A stretch of DNA of 64,000 nt from Hydrocarboniphaga sp965279055 (GCF_965279055.1 NZ_OZ257125.1:3348001-3412000), one strand, 5' to 3'; numbered from the stretch's first letter, positions 16,293-27,761 are shown. A program made the numbers and translations. Notes: generated from the sequence alone by a model not told the origin.

Positions 16293-18838
16293 TCCGGCTC
16301 GCGCTCGCTGAGCAGGAACGAGGCGATCGCCGGCACCAGCAGCAGACTGGCGAGCAGATTGGCGGCGAAGAAGAACAGCAGCAGCAGGCCGAGATCGCGC
16401 TGCAACTGCAGGCCGGCGAAACGCCAGGCGATCAGGCCGGGGACGATCGCGAGCGTGGCGATGAGCAAAGCCCTGCCGGTATCGCGCAGGCTCAGATAAC
16501 AGGCCTGCTGCAGGCGCGCGCCCTCGGCCAGCGCGCGCTGCATCGCGGTATACATCCACAGCGCCGGCGCGATGCCGATGACGATCGCCAGCGGCGCGAC
16601 CGGCAGGGTCAGCGCGGTCAGGCCGATGCCCGCCGCGGACATCAGCGCGTACGCCATCCACGACACCAACGCCAAAGGCAGCAGCACCGCGATCAGGGCG
16701 GCGATGTCGAAAAAGGCCAGGTAGACCACCAGCGCGACTGCCGCGTACGCGAACAGCAGCACCGGCTGCAGCTGCTGCTGCAGCTGTTCGTTGCTCGCGG
16801 CGATCGCCGCGATGCTGCCGCCGGCGATGACGAAGTTGACCGGGCAGCTCTTGCTCAAGCCGGCGAGCTTCTGCTGGAGCTTGTCGGCTTCTGCCTGGGC
16901 AGCCGCCACACTGCTGTCGCGCGCGATGTCGGCGTCACCGAGCTTCGGCTGACGCAGGCGCAGCGCGTCCATCTTCAGCCGCAGCGCGGTCTTCGCCGCC
17001 ATCGCCGCGTGCCGCGTTTCGAGCTTGGTATTGCAGTACTTGGAATCGACGTCCTTGTTCGCCTCGTAATAGGCGATCGCGTTCTGACGGTTGTAGAGCT
17101 GCAGCTGATCGACGACGCGACGGATCGTCGGTGCGCGCTGATCCTGCAGCCAGACCAGCACCGCCATCGCCGAGCAGTCGGCGTTGAGCAGGCCGGTGTC
17201 CGGCGTGATTGGCGCCGTCGCCTGCGCCATCGACGAGGCCTTGCGCGGCAAGCTCCGGTAGCGCGGGTTGGATTCGGCGAACGCGGCATTCACCGCACGC
17301 GCCGCCTGCGGCAGCGAGGCGGTCGCCTGCACGCCGGCGACATTGTCCAGATGCCAGGCGAAGCGATCGATCTGATCCATCACGTCGAACTTCAGACAGG
17401 CTTCCGGATCGGTCTCGGCGATCACCCTGAGCACATCGCTGCCGCTGGAAAACTGCGCGGCCATGCTGTGCAGTTCGCGGTTGTATCGCGAATCCGCACG
17501 CAGTTCGGCGGCACCGCGCGCGCCCTCGCCGACCTGTAGACCGCGGCCCAGCCACAGCGCGCCGCCGCACAGGCCGGCCGCGATCAGGATCGCGACTGCG
17601 GCGAACCGCGGCCTGACGATATTGGATAGCAGCCGCCACAGGCCGTCGAGGCGCGCGTCGCGCCGCTGCTGTCGCGCAAGGAATGCCGATCGTTCTCCGA
17701 CCCCGACGGCGCTCAGCGCAATCGGCAGCATCAGCTGGCTGGCGGCGAATGCGCCGAACAGGCCGAAGCCGGCCGCCACGGCCATTTCGCGCACGATCGC
17801 GATCGGCACCAGAGCCAAGCTCGCGACCGCGGCGAGCGCGGCGAGCAAGCCGAACGCGCTGCCGGTCGCGAGCCGGCGCCAGGCCTGCAGCGCCGCCTCG
17901 GCGGGAGTGCAGCCTGGTTGCAGCATTTCGCCGCGCCAGGCGATCACGTATTGCAGGCCGTGAGCGATCGTCACCGCGATCACCAGCAGCGGCACCAGCA
18001 GCGTCAGCGGATCGAAGCCGTAGCCACAAAGACTCAGCAACCCGTATTGCCAGATCAGCGCGACCAGCGAGGCCAGCAGCGGCAACGCCGCCAGCTTGAG
18101 ACTGCCGAGCAGCAAGCACAGCAGCGCGATCACCAGCAGCAGCGTGACGCCGAAAAACAGCAGCAGGCGCTGGCTTTCTCCGAGCACCTCGGCACTGCGC
18201 GCGGCGCCGCCGCCGATCTGCAGACTGATGCCGTTGCCTTGATATTGTTTGCGAATGCCGTCGAGTTGCGCGGCGATCGCCGCCGCGTCGAGCGGCCCGT
18301 CGCGGAACTCGGCCTGCACCATCGCCGCACGCTGATCGCCGCTGACATAGCGGCCGATATAGCCACTCCTGGCGACATTGCGGCGGATCTGCGCCAGCAT
18401 CGCCGGCGTCGGCGCGTAATCCGCCGGCACCACGCTGCCACCTTTGAACGCGCCATCGACGACGTCGATATAGCGCACCTGCGGCGTGACTAGCGACGAC
18501 ACGCGCGAGGCGTCGATGCCGGGCAATGCGGCGACGGCGGCTGTCACCGCCTTCAGCCGCGACAGGAACACCTCGTCGTAAATGTCGCCGCGCTCGCGTG
18601 TCAGCGTGATTGCCAGCGTATCGACGCCGCCGAATTCCGGCTGCAGCTGCTGCATGGCCTGCAGATACGGATGATCCAGCGACAGCGTCTTGCTCCACGA
18701 CGTGCCGGATTTGATCGGCAGCATCGCCAGAGCCAGCAGCGCCGTAATCGCCAGCAGCGGGCCCATCACCAGCATGCGGCGGCCGAAGATCAGCAGCTGC
18801 AGCGCCGCCCGCCATTTTTCGCGACGCGTGTCGTTCAT
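16289..18838 (-). CDS. MMPL/RND-superfamily exporter
   Basis: 849 residues with the two-half layout of RND proteins: an N-terminal membrane helix near 25-43, a large periplasmic loop (about 44-220), a block of helices (about 225-400), a second loop (about 430-670) and a last block of helices (about 690-845). It lacks close resemblance to AcrB-type drug pumps and fits the 'predicted exporter of the RND superfamily' group, which includes lipid and hopanoid exporters. Its start overlaps the stop of the YCF48-like gene by 4 bp, so the two are probably made together. The substrate is not deducible. Confidence 0.82.
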   Translation of the reverse strand: MNDTRREKWRAALQLLIFGRRMLVMGPLLAITALLALAMLPIKSGTSWSKTLSLDHPYLQAMQQLQPEFGGVDTLAITLTRERGDIYDEVFLSRLKAVTAAVAALPGIDASRVSSLVTPQVRYIDVVDGAFKGGSVVPADYAPTPAMLAQIRRNVARSGYIGRYVSGDQRAAMVQAEFRDGPLDAAAIAAQLDGIRKQYQGNGISLQIGGGAARSAEVLGESQRLLLFFGVTLLLVIALLCLLLGSLKLAALPLLASLVALIWQYGLLSLCGYGFDPLTLLVPLLVIAVTIAHGLQYVIAWRGEMLQPGCTPAEAALQAWRRLATGSAFGLLAALAAVASLALVPIAIVREMAVAAGFGLFGAFAASQLMLPIALSAVGVGERSAFLARQQRRDARLDGLWRLLSNIVRPRFAAVAILIAAGLCGGALWLGRGLQVGEGARGAAELRADSRYNRELHSMAAQFSSGSDVLRVIAETDPEACLKFDVMDQIDRFAWHLDNVAGVQATASLPQAARAVNAAFAESNPRYRSLPRKASSMAQATAPITPDTGLLNADCSAMAVLVWLQDQRAPTIRRVVDQLQLYNRQNAIAYYEANKDVDSKYCNTKLETRHAAMAAKTALRLKMDALRLRQPKLGDADIARDSSVAAAQAEADKLQQKLAGLSKSCPVNFVIAGGSIAAIAASNEQLQQQLQPVLLFAYAAVALVVYLAFFDIAALIAVLLPLALVSWMAYALMSAAGIGLTALTLPVAPLAIVIGIAPALWMYTAMQRALAEGARLQQACYLSLRDTGRALLIATLAIVPGLIAWRFAGLQLQRDLGLLLLFFFAANLLASLLLVPAIASFLLSEREPD

Positions 18839-19794
18839 GGCCTGGCCGGCGCGACCAGCGCGGTGTTGATGTGATGCACGCCGTCGTCACCGACGACCAC
18901 CAGGCCGCCGCTGACCGGCGCGACGCCGCACAAGGTGCCGGTCACGCCGCTCGCGATCGGCTCGGCGCGCTTGCCTGCCGCATCGACGACGAATACCGCG
19001 CCGCCGGCGCCGACCAGCACGGCGCGACCGTCCGCGAGCATCACGCCGCCATACAGTCCCGCGTCACTGCCGAGCGCGACACGGCTCCAGCGATTGCCGC
19101 GCACGTCGTCGCTGACATAGGCCTGGCCGCGCAGGCCGAAAATCAGCGCACCTTTCTTGCCGCGCGGCAGCGCACCGAACAGGCTGCCGTCGTAAGGCGA
19201 TTTCAGCCGCTGCCATTTGCCCGCACTGCCGACGCCGAGCATGCCGCTTTCGCCGGCGACGAACAGGCTGCCGTCGTTGAGCCTGACGATCGCATGCAGA
19301 AACAGCTCCGGCTCGCGTATCGCCGGCGCCACGACTTCGTTCCAGCTCAGGCCGCCGTCGCGGGTCGCGTAGAGCAGCCCCACCGCGCCAGCGGCCAGCG
19401 CGTGATTCGCGTCGATGGCGACCACCGACAGGAAGGCGGTCTCCTTTTCCGGCTCGAAATTCTGCAGCATCCAGCTCTTGCCGCCGTCCTCGGTTTTCAG
19501 GATGGTCGCGTCATCACCGACGGCCCAGCCGGTCTGGTCGTCGGCGAAGCTCAGCGCCGTCAGCATCGAGCGCACCGGCACCGCGACCTGTGCCCATTTC
19601 AGGCCATCGTTGCTCGCCAGGATCTGGCCGCGATCACCGACCGTGATCAGATGCTTGCCGTTATTGATCACCGCCGAGGTGGTGCTTTGCGTGGCGCGCG
19701 GCATGATCTCCGACGGCCGCGGCATTTGCGCCGCGGCCTTGGCGGACAGCGTCAGCGCGATCAGGGCGACAGCCCGGCGCAGCAGTGGACTCAT
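18835..19794 (-). CDS. Secreted YCF48/BNR-like beta-propeller protein
   Basis: 319 residues with a signal peptide (AVALIALTLSAKAAAQ). Propeller-like repeats follow, each with patterns such as GDRGQILASNDGLKW, GDDATILKTEDGGKSW and GAVGLLYATRDGGLSW. These match the YCF48/BNR family related to photosystem II assembly factor Ycf48. In non-photosynthetic proteobacteria these proteins often sit beside MMPL exporters and DUF1302/DUF1329 genes. The overlap with the exporter gene and the periplasmic signal suggest an accessory subunit for it. The biochemical function is unknown. Confidence 0.8.
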   Translation of the reverse strand: MSPLLRRAVALIALTLSAKAAAQMPRPSEIMPRATQSTTSAVINNGKHLITVGDRGQILASNDGLKWAQVAVPVRSMLTALSFADDQTGWAVGDDATILKTEDGGKSWMLQNFEPEKETAFLSVVAIDANHALAAGAVGLLYATRDGGLSWNEVVAPAIREPELFLHAIVRLNDGSLFVAGESGMLGVGSAGKWQRLKSPYDGSLFGALPRGKKGALIFGLRGQAYVSDDVRGNRWSRVALGSDAGLYGGVMLADGRAVLVGAGGAVFVVDAAGKRAEPIASGVTGTLCGVAPVSGGLVVVGDDGVHHINTALVAPARP

Positions 19795-19801
19795 CGTGTA
19801 C

Positions 19802-20554
19802 TCAGTTGTGTGTGGCTTCGGTCAGCCAGACCAGGCTCGCCATGCGTCCGCAGACGTGATCGCGACGGAACGAGAAGAAGCGCGCCGCATCCGTCACCGT
19901 GCACAGGCCGCCGCCGCTGATGCGCTGCACGTCGGCTCGACGCAGGCGATCGCGCGCCAGCGCGTAGATGTCGGCGTCGTACTTGTTGTCGGCAGCGGCG
20001 ACGAAATGTTGAGCGGCGGTGGAGTCGATCGCGACGAAGCGCTCGCGCACCTCGGCGCCGACCTCGAAAGCCTGCGGCCCGATCGCCGGGCCAAGCCAGG
20101 CGATCAGCCGGGACGCCGGCACCGGCATTGCGGCAATCGTCGCTTCGAGTACGCCATCGACCAGCCCGCGCCAGCCGGCGTGCGCCGCGGCGACGCAGCT
20201 TCCGTCTTCGTCGCAGAACAACACCGGCAGGCAGTCGGCGGTCATCACCACGCAGACTTCGCCGGCCTTCGCCGTCCAGGCCGCATCGGCGGTATTGCAG
20301 CCAGGTGCCGGCAGCTGCAGCGCCTGCGTGCCGTGCACCTGCTCGAGCCAGCGCGGTTCGGCGGGCAAGGACAAGGCGCTGCGCAAGGCAGCGCGATTCG
20401 CTGCAACCGACGCGGCGTGGTCACCGACATGCGTCGCCAGATTGAAGCCGGCGTAAGCACCCTGCCCGACACCGCCGATACGCGTGGTCTGCACCGCGCG
20501 CACCCGCGACGGCGCCGGCCAGTCCGGAATCAGCAAGGACGCGTCACCGAGCAC
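19802..20554 (-). CDS. pgeF: Peptidoglycan editing factor PgeF (YfiH/DUF152, laccase-like)
   Basis: 250 residues. Zinc-ligand and active-site motifs of the family are present: QVHGT, TADCLPVLF, AAHAGWRG and GPAIGPQAFEVG. Members remove wrongly incorporated L-Ser from muropeptides and were earlier called polyphenol oxidases or laccases. The gene lies 21 bp after rhlB and 7 bp before the YCF48-like gene on the same strand, an unusual setting because pgeF normally follows rluD. The start at 20554 is the first ATG, giving MLGDASLLIPDWPAP. Confidence 0.9.
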   Translation of the reverse strand: MLGDASLLIPDWPAPSRVRAVQTTRIGGVGQGAYAGFNLATHVGDHAASVAANRAALRSALSLPAEPRWLEQVHGTQALQLPAPGCNTADAAWTAKAGEVCVVMTADCLPVLFCDEDGSCVAAAHAGWRGLVDGVLEATIAAMPVPASRLIAWLGPAIGPQAFEVGAEVRERFVAIDSTAAQHFVAAADNKYDADIYALARDRLRRADVQRISGGGLCTVTDAARFFSFRRDHVCGRMASLVWLTEATHN

Positions 20555-20575
20555 GAGCGTACGTGCCGCTGATTT

Positions 20576-21853
20576 TCAGCGGCGGCGCGGCGGACCACCC
20601 CGGCCGCCGCCGGGACGACCACCGCGGCCACCGCCGCCGCCGGGCCGGCCGTGATGTCGCGGCGGACGCGGGCCGCGGATGAAGTCCGTCGGCATCCACT
20701 CGTCCGGCACCTGTTCCACCGGGATGCGGTTGCCGATGTACTTCTCGATGTCCGGCAGCGAGTACACATAGGTTTCGCAGCACAGCGAGATCGCGTCGCC
20801 GCTTTCGCCGGCGCGCGCGGTGCGGCCAATGCGATGCACGTAGTCTTCCGCGTCCTGCGGCAGGTCGTAGTTGATGACGTGCGTGACCGCCGGAATATGC
20901 AGGCCGCGCGCGGCAACGTCGGTGGCGACCAGGATCGGCAGGCGGCCTTCCTTGAAGTCCTCGAGCAGCTTCATGCGCTTGTTCTGCGGCACGTCGCCGG
21001 AGATCGTGGCGACTTCAAAGCCGTTGGCGCGCAGCGTGGTTTCCACGTCCTCGGCGTCGCGCTTGGTGTTGATGAACACCAGCGTGCGCAGCGGGTCGTG
21101 ATGGCGCAGCAGCGCGACCAGCATCGGCAGCTTGTCGTCGTTGGCGACGTGGATCAGCGACTGGCGCACGCGATCGGCGGTGGCGCGCTCCGGCGCGACC
21201 TCGATCTTGGTCGGGCTGTTCATGTGCTCGTAGGCGAGCTCGAGCACGCGCTGGCTCAAGGTCGCCGAGAACAGATAGTTCTTGCGCGCGGCCGCCTCCG
21301 GCATGCGGCGGAACAGGTAGCGGATGTCGGCGATGAAGCCGAGATCGAACATGCGGTCGGCTTCGTCCAGCACGACGACTTCGATGTGCTTGAGCGTGTA
21401 GATGTCCTGCTTGTAATAGTCGATCAGCCGGCCCGGCGTGCCGATCAGGATGTCGATGCCGTCGGTGATGGCCTGGCGCTGCGATTCGTAGCCGGTGCCG
21501 CCGTAGCACACCGCCATGCGCAGGCCGGTGTCGCTGCCCAGCTTCATCGCATCCGCATGGATCTGGATCGCCAGCTCGCGCGTCGGCGCCAGCATGAAGG
21601 CGCGCGGCTGGCCGTCCGGGCCGGTTCGCGGATCGGTCAGCAGCTTGTGCATCGTCGCCAGCAGGAAGGCCGCGGATTTGCCGGTGCCGGTCTGCGCCTG
21701 GCCGGCGATGTCCTGGCCAGCCAGCGCCAGCGGCAAGGTCTGCGCCTGGATCGGCGTGCAGTAGTCGTATCCCATCTTGGCCAGGCTCGACAGCAGCAGC
21801 GGATGCAGGCCCAGAGACTGGAAACTGACGTCGGAAAGGTGGTTCGGTAGCAT
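20576..21853 (-). CDS. rhlB: DEAD-box RNA helicase RhlB
   Basis: 425 residues. Helicase motifs in order are the Q motif (CTPIQAQ), motif I (AQTGTGKS), PTRELA, DEAD, SAT and HRIGRTARAG. The last 35 residues are Gly/Arg/Pro-rich with RGG-like repeats, probably RNA-binding. RhlB is the degradosome helicase that unwinds mRNA for RNase E/PNPase. Its divergent position next to trxA and rho is the same as in E. coli and supports RhlB over other DEAD proteins. The MLPNHLSDVSF start is used. Confidence 0.9.
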   Translation of the reverse strand: MLPNHLSDVSFQSLGLHPLLLSSLAKMGYDYCTPIQAQTLPLALAGQDIAGQAQTGTGKSAAFLLATMHKLLTDPRTGPDGQPRAFMLAPTRELAIQIHADAMKLGSDTGLRMAVCYGGTGYESQRQAITDGIDILIGTPGRLIDYYKQDIYTLKHIEVVVLDEADRMFDLGFIADIRYLFRRMPEAAARKNYLFSATLSQRVLELAYEHMNSPTKIEVAPERATADRVRQSLIHVANDDKLPMLVALLRHHDPLRTLVFINTKRDAEDVETTLRANGFEVATISGDVPQNKRMKLLEDFKEGRLPILVATDVAARGLHIPAVTHVINYDLPQDAEDYVHRIGRTARAGESGDAISLCCETYVYSLPDIEKYIGNRIPVEQVPDEWMPTDFIRGPRPPRHHGRPGGGGGRGGRPGGGRGGPPRRR

Positions 21854-22213
21854 GCGCTCTCTATTTTTTGTTTAAGTGCCGCGCAGCCCTGAAAGCCCGC
21901 TGGCGATTCCCTGCACAATACGACGGCTCGCCGATCGCCACTTGCAAGGCAGCAGGGAATGGGATCAAATAACGGCATCCCGTTCTGCGTTCATCGGCCC
22001 GAAAGCCCTATTCGGACACAGTTTCGGTGCGCGTCAGTTCCCCGAAAATCGAATCATAACAATCGTCGTGTGTTCCTGCGCGACGGTGCAGCTGCCGCAG
22101 TGCTTGATCTGCGTCTGACCGACCCCAGACTCATATCCCTGCCGCTCCAGCTCCCCCATAGCCAGCTAACGCGGTCCCCAGGCGGTTTCCGTCTTTCCGA
22201 CGAGGTCCAACCC
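21854..22213. promoter_or_regulatory. Divergent rhlB / trxA intergenic region
   Basis: 360 bp with no supported gene. An inverted repeat ATTCCCTGC (21906-21914) / GCAGGGAAT (21952-21960) encloses a 37-nt loop. A lower-GC patch around 22040-22065 is a plausible place for the trxA promoter, but I could not fix -35/-10 boxes. An open frame running into trxA from 21959 is judged non-coding because the conserved thioredoxin start is at 22214. Confidence 0.4.
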
Positions 22214-22549
22214 ATGAGCGAACATATCTCACCCGTTACCGATGCTTCCTTCGACCAGGACGTACTCAAGTCCGACGTGCCGGTGCTCGTCGACTTCTGG
22301 GCGGAATGGTGCGGCCCCTGCCGCATGATCGCGCCGATCCTCGAGCAGGTTGCGGCCGAGCAGGCGGGCAAGCTCAAGGTGGTCAAGCTCAACGTCGATG
22401 AAAACCCGGGCACGCCGCCGCAGTTCGGCATCCGCGGCATTCCGACCCTGATCCTGTTCAAGGACGGCAAGCCGGCGGCGACCCAGGTCGGTGCTGTGCA
22501 CAAAGCCCAGCTGGCCGCCTTCGTCACTCCTCATTTGAACGTCGCGTAA
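22214..22549 (+). CDS. trxA: Thioredoxin 1
   Basis: 111 residues from the ATG at 22214. The active site WCGPC is in the sequence FWAEWCGPCRMIAP, and cis-Pro is in GIRGIPTLILF. This is the full length of the general cytosolic thioredoxin that reduces protein disulfides and donates electrons to ribonucleotide reductase. One change from E. coli is DENPGTPPQFGIRG, with Pro-Pro before Gln. It lies 11 bp before rho, in the usual trxA-rho order. Confidence 0.95.
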   Translation: MSEHISPVTDASFDQDVLKSDVPVLVDFWAEWCGPCRMIAPILEQVAAEQAGKLKVVKLNVDENPGTPPQFGIRGIPTLILFKDGKPAATQVGAVHKAQLAAFVTPHLNVA

Positions 22550-22560
22550 GTACATAAAGC

Positions 22561-24231
<1,671 letters not shown>

Positions 24232-24251
24232 AGGTTTCGCTCGCGGCACCC

Positions 24252-24317
24252 GTAGGAGCGGACCCTGTCCGCGATTGAGTCTTCAACGGCACAATCGCGG
24301 ACAGGGTCCGCTCCTAC
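24252..24317. repeat. 66-bp palindromic repeat, copy 1 (REP-like)
   Basis: The left arm GTAGGAGCGGACCCTGTCCG is matched by the inverted right arm ending CGGTCCGCTCCTAC-type, here GGTCCGCTCCTAC at 24305-24317, with a variable loop between. It lies 20 bp after the rho stop, before a codirectional gene. Two more copies of exactly the same length are at 31307-31372 and 60090-60155. It may double as a 3'-end stem-loop. Confidence 0.85.
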
Positions 24318-24424
24318 ATCGTTTGCGGCACCGACCGAAGCGCCCGCCGCCGCAGGCGATCCGGCGACTACACCGCAGCGTCGCCAGGCGCTAGATTGTC
24401 GCCATCCTCTATGGAGTCGATCGC

Positions 24425-25258
24425 ATGAGCGCCCACGACCCGCACTACAGCGTCAGCATCACCCGCCGCGACATCCATTTCGATCAGCAGACGATCCCGC
24501 GCCACTGGTTCGGCGGCGACGTGCATCGCACCCGGCTGTTCGACGCGATGTCGCTGATGTTCCCCGAAGGCGAGCGCTTCTTCATCGAAAGCGTGCGCCA
24601 CTATCGCGAGCGCATCGCCGGCGACGAGACGCTCAACGCCGAGGTGCGCGCCTTCATCGGCCAGGAAGCGATGCACTCGCGCGAGCACGCGGCCTACAAC
24701 GCGCGGCTCGCGCAGCAGAACGTCGGCGCCGCGGAGCTGGAAGCCGAGGCGCTGAGCAACCTGAATCTGGCACGCGAAAAAGCCTCGCCGGCGCAGCGCC
24801 TGGCGATGACCTTGTGCCTGGAACATTTCACCGCGATGCTGGCCAACGAGGTGCTGTCGCAGCGCGACCTGTTTGCAAACGCCGATGCGGAAATGGCGCG
24901 GATGTGGCGCTGGCATGCACTGGAAGAAACCGAGCACAAGGCGGTGGCTTTCGACGTGTTCCGCCGTGTGTTCGGCGAAGGCTGGCGGCCTTACCTGCTG
25001 CGCAGCTGGATCATGCTCAGCGTGTCGTTCTACTTCACCGTGCACGTGTGGAGTTTTCTGATCCGACTGGTACGACGCGACGGCCATGGCAGCGACTGGC
25101 GCGGCTGGCTGCGTCTGCTGGGCTTCATGTTCGGCAGACCCGGGCCTTTCCGCAAAGTGTTCCCGGCCTGGTTCGCCTGGTTCAAGCCGGGCTTTCATCC
25201 CTGGCAGCACGACAACCGCGAGCTGCTGGAGCCGCTACGCGGCGAATACGCCGCGTAG
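24425..25258 (+). CDS. Predicted metal-dependent hydrolase (PF10118-type)
   Basis: 277 residues. Helical segments carry acidic/His pairs suited to a di-metal site: FFIESVRHYRERI, FIGQEAMHSREHA, LEHFTAMLANE and MWRWHALEETEHKAVAFDV. This pattern is typical of the uncharacterised 'metal-dependent hydrolase' family PF10118, whose fold resembles diiron ferritin-like proteins. A hydrophobic pair near residues 195-220 could sit at the membrane. The reaction is unknown. It stands alone between the rho repeat and the convergent DUF1302 gene. Confidence 0.75.
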   Translation: MSAHDPHYSVSITRRDIHFDQQTIPRHWFGGDVHRTRLFDAMSLMFPEGERFFIESVRHYRERIAGDETLNAEVRAFIGQEAMHSREHAAYNARLAQQNVGAAELEAEALSNLNLAREKASPAQRLAMTLCLEHFTAMLANEVLSQRDLFANADAEMARMWRWHALEETEHKAVAFDVFRRVFGEGWRPYLLRSWIMLSVSFYFTVHVWSFLIRLVRRDGHGSDWRGWLRLLGFMFGRPGPFRKVFPAWFAWFKPGFHPWQHDNRELLEPLRGEYAA

Positions 25259-25268
25259 CTTCGACCCA

Positions 25269-27761
25269 TTAGAACTGGTAGCGCACGTAAGCCTGCGCAA
25301 AATCGCGGTCGCGGTAGACGTTGGTGTAGCCGCCACCCCAGAACCACGAGTAGCCCACCGTGAACGACAGCGCGTCGCGGTAGCGTGTCTCCACGGTCAG
25401 CTGAGCCTGCTTGCGATCCTCGACGAAGTTCTCCGCCGGCCCCGGCGCGGTGCCGTTGACGTCGTGGCCGAACAGGATGAAAGGCGACAGGCTGATGCCC
25501 GGCAGCACGCTTTCGTACTTGATGATCGCGATCAGGCGATAGCCCCAGGAAAACTTGTCGACCAGGTCGTCGAGGTTGGCCTGGTGAGGATTGAAGCGCG
25601 CGCCGTCGGGGCCGACCGAGCAGGTCGGGTTGGTCGAGCAGGCCTGCTTGGAGCCGTCGGCACCGCTGCCGTCGGCGCCGGCGGACGCGTGGTAGTACAC
25701 GCCCGGTGATTCGATCTGCAGCCGGTCGTAGGACGGCAGGCCCGGCACATGCGTCGCGCCGACTTCGCCGACGATCTGGATCTGGTCCGCGCCGATCCAG
25801 TTTTCGGTGCCGCTGAGCACGCGCGTAACGCCAAGGTTGTACTGCAGCACGTCGAAGCGCTCGTAGCCGCGGATGTAGCTGTTCGGCGCGGTCTCGCCCA
25901 GAGTGCCGCCGCGATACGGCACAACGAAGCTCGGGAACGAGCGCGCCGAGCCCGGCGCGGCGCCGACGATCAGGTTGATCGTGTCCGGGAACGGGTTGTT
26001 GCCATTGGCGTCGAGGAAGTCGCTGCTTCCATAGGTGATCAGGTTGCCAGTGGAGTCGGTACCGCGACCGCCGGTGGTGCCGGCGCAGTTCAGGCTCTCG
26101 TCGTGGCAGCGCGTCAGCGTCGGGCCGGCGGCGGCGAATTCCAGATCGGTGATCGCGACCTGCAGCGGCAGGTTCGGCCGATACGCGACTTCACCCTGGA
26201 ACGAGTAGTCGCCATAGGCGGTGTTGAAGCTCCAGCCGTAGAGCTGGATGTCCTCCGGATATTCGAAGAACACGCGGCCGCTATCCAGCGGCACCGCATC
26301 CGACAGCGGCTGATCGGGGTTGGGCACGACCGCCGCCAGCAGGCCGCCGAGATTGGTACCGAAGTCGGCGAGCGCACCCGGCTTCTGCACTAGCAGGATG
26401 CCGGCCTGACTCAGCACCTGCGACAGCGACTGCGCGTTGTACGCCGGCAGGTTGCCGCAGTCGCGGAAGAACTCCAGCGTGTTGTGCGCGTCGTTGCCGT
26501 AAGGATTGCCTTCGCGGCGCGCGCAGCTGGCGTCGGTGGCCTTGAAGCTGACGTAGGGCAAGCGCGAGTGGTAGTTCATGAAATAGAACCCGAACTCGGT
26601 GCCGCTGTTGATGTTCTCGGCGTAGTACTTCAGCGAAAAGCCGTACTGGCCGCCATTGGACGGCTCGCGGTCCGGGTCGCGCTGCGCGCGCGTGCTGGTC
26701 GGCGTGATCAGCGCCAGCGGCGAATCCAGCGGCGTGCCGAGGCCGGCGACATCGTCGGCCGAGCCGCCGAAGCTGAGATTGGCGTAGTCGCGTGCGTAGT
26801 TGGTGCCGAGGTCGGCGAACGACATATAGCTGCCCGGCGCCGGCGCTTCCAGCGGCCGCCACTCGAACTGGTAGAACACTTCGTACTGGATGTTGGCGAA
26901 GGCGTCGCCGGAGAACGTGACCATGCCGACCGGCTGGAACACCTGGTCGAGCTGCATGCCGGTGCGGTACAGGTTGTTCGCGTTCGGCGGGTTGATGTTG
27001 TTGAGGCTGTTGACCACCAGCGTGGTGCTCTCGCCCCAGTTCAGGTTCTGGCGGCCGATTTTCCAGTTGACTTCCTTGTCGTTCCACAACGGAAATTTGC
27101 CGAAGACGTTGATGTCCATCAGCTGGAAGTCGGTGCCGACCTGGCGCAGGATCTCGCCGTCGCTGCGCTTGATCTTCTCGCGGCCGCCGGCGCCGTAGAC
27201 GCGGCTGAAATAGCGGTTGGCTTCGCGATCACCGGTGATGCCGACGCTGCCGACATTGTCGGGTGTGATGATGTTGGGCCGCGTTTCCATGAAGTCGTTG
27301 TTGACGAAGTCATAGAAATACAGCCAGCGCGCGAACAGGCCGTATTCGCCCCAGTGCAGCGTCAGATCCTGGGCCGCCATCGCCACGGCCTGGGTCAGGT
27401 CGTGCTTGTCGTAATTGAGGTCGCCGTCGTCGGCGCGCATGCCGCTGGCGCCGGGCGCGGCGACGAGTTTCTGCGACGGAAAGATCTGGTCGCGGAACAC
27501 CGCCTGGCAGCTCTGGTAGTTGACGCCGTTGACGACGCCGCAGACGTTCGGATCGAGATTGGATTTGCCGATCAGGTCGTTGGCCTGGCTCTCCATGCGC
27601 ATCTGCGCACCGAACGTCAGGTTGGTGTTCAGGGTGCCGCTGATGTCGCCGAAGTTGACTTCCAGCGCGCGCACCGGTGCCGACGCGAGCAGCGTCGCGG
27701 CAATAAAAAAATATCCCAGACGCAGTCTGGCCCCAAACGCCGTCGATGCAATGCCGACCAT
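25269..27761 (-). CDS. DUF1302 family outer-membrane protein
   Basis: 830 residues with a signal peptide ending in ASAPVRALE, then many alternating aromatic beta-strands (for example LTLHWGEYGLFARWLYFYDF, WKIGRQNLNWGES) and a C-terminal strand ending in VRYQF. The pattern indicates an outer-membrane beta-barrel. DUF1302 proteins usually occur beside DUF1329, YCF48 and MMPL genes. Here the YCF48-MMPL pair is about 5.5 kb away and no DUF1329 gene is seen. A role in uptake or export of hydrophobic compounds is often suggested but unproven. Confidence 0.85.
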   Translation of the reverse strand: MVGIASTAFGARLRLGYFFIAATLLASAPVRALEVNFGDISGTLNTNLTFGAQMRMESQANDLIGKSNLDPNVCGVVNGVNYQSCQAVFRDQIFPSQKLVAAPGASGMRADDGDLNYDKHDLTQAVAMAAQDLTLHWGEYGLFARWLYFYDFVNNDFMETRPNIITPDNVGSVGITGDREANRYFSRVYGAGGREKIKRSDGEILRQVGTDFQLMDINVFGKFPLWNDKEVNWKIGRQNLNWGESTTLVVNSLNNINPPNANNLYRTGMQLDQVFQPVGMVTFSGDAFANIQYEVFYQFEWRPLEAPAPGSYMSFADLGTNYARDYANLSFGGSADDVAGLGTPLDSPLALITPTSTRAQRDPDREPSNGGQYGFSLKYYAENINSGTEFGFYFMNYHSRLPYVSFKATDASCARREGNPYGNDAHNTLEFFRDCGNLPAYNAQSLSQVLSQAGILLVQKPGALADFGTNLGGLLAAVVPNPDQPLSDAVPLDSGRVFFEYPEDIQLYGWSFNTAYGDYSFQGEVAYRPNLPLQVAITDLEFAAAGPTLTRCHDESLNCAGTTGGRGTDSTGNLITYGSSDFLDANGNNPFPDTINLIVGAAPGSARSFPSFVVPYRGGTLGETAPNSYIRGYERFDVLQYNLGVTRVLSGTENWIGADQIQIVGEVGATHVPGLPSYDRLQIESPGVYYHASAGADGSGADGSKQACSTNPTCSVGPDGARFNPHQANLDDLVDKFSWGYRLIAIIKYESVLPGISLSPFILFGHDVNGTAPGPAENFVEDRKQAQLTVETRYRDALSFTVGYSWFWGGGYTNVYRDRDFAQAYVRYQF

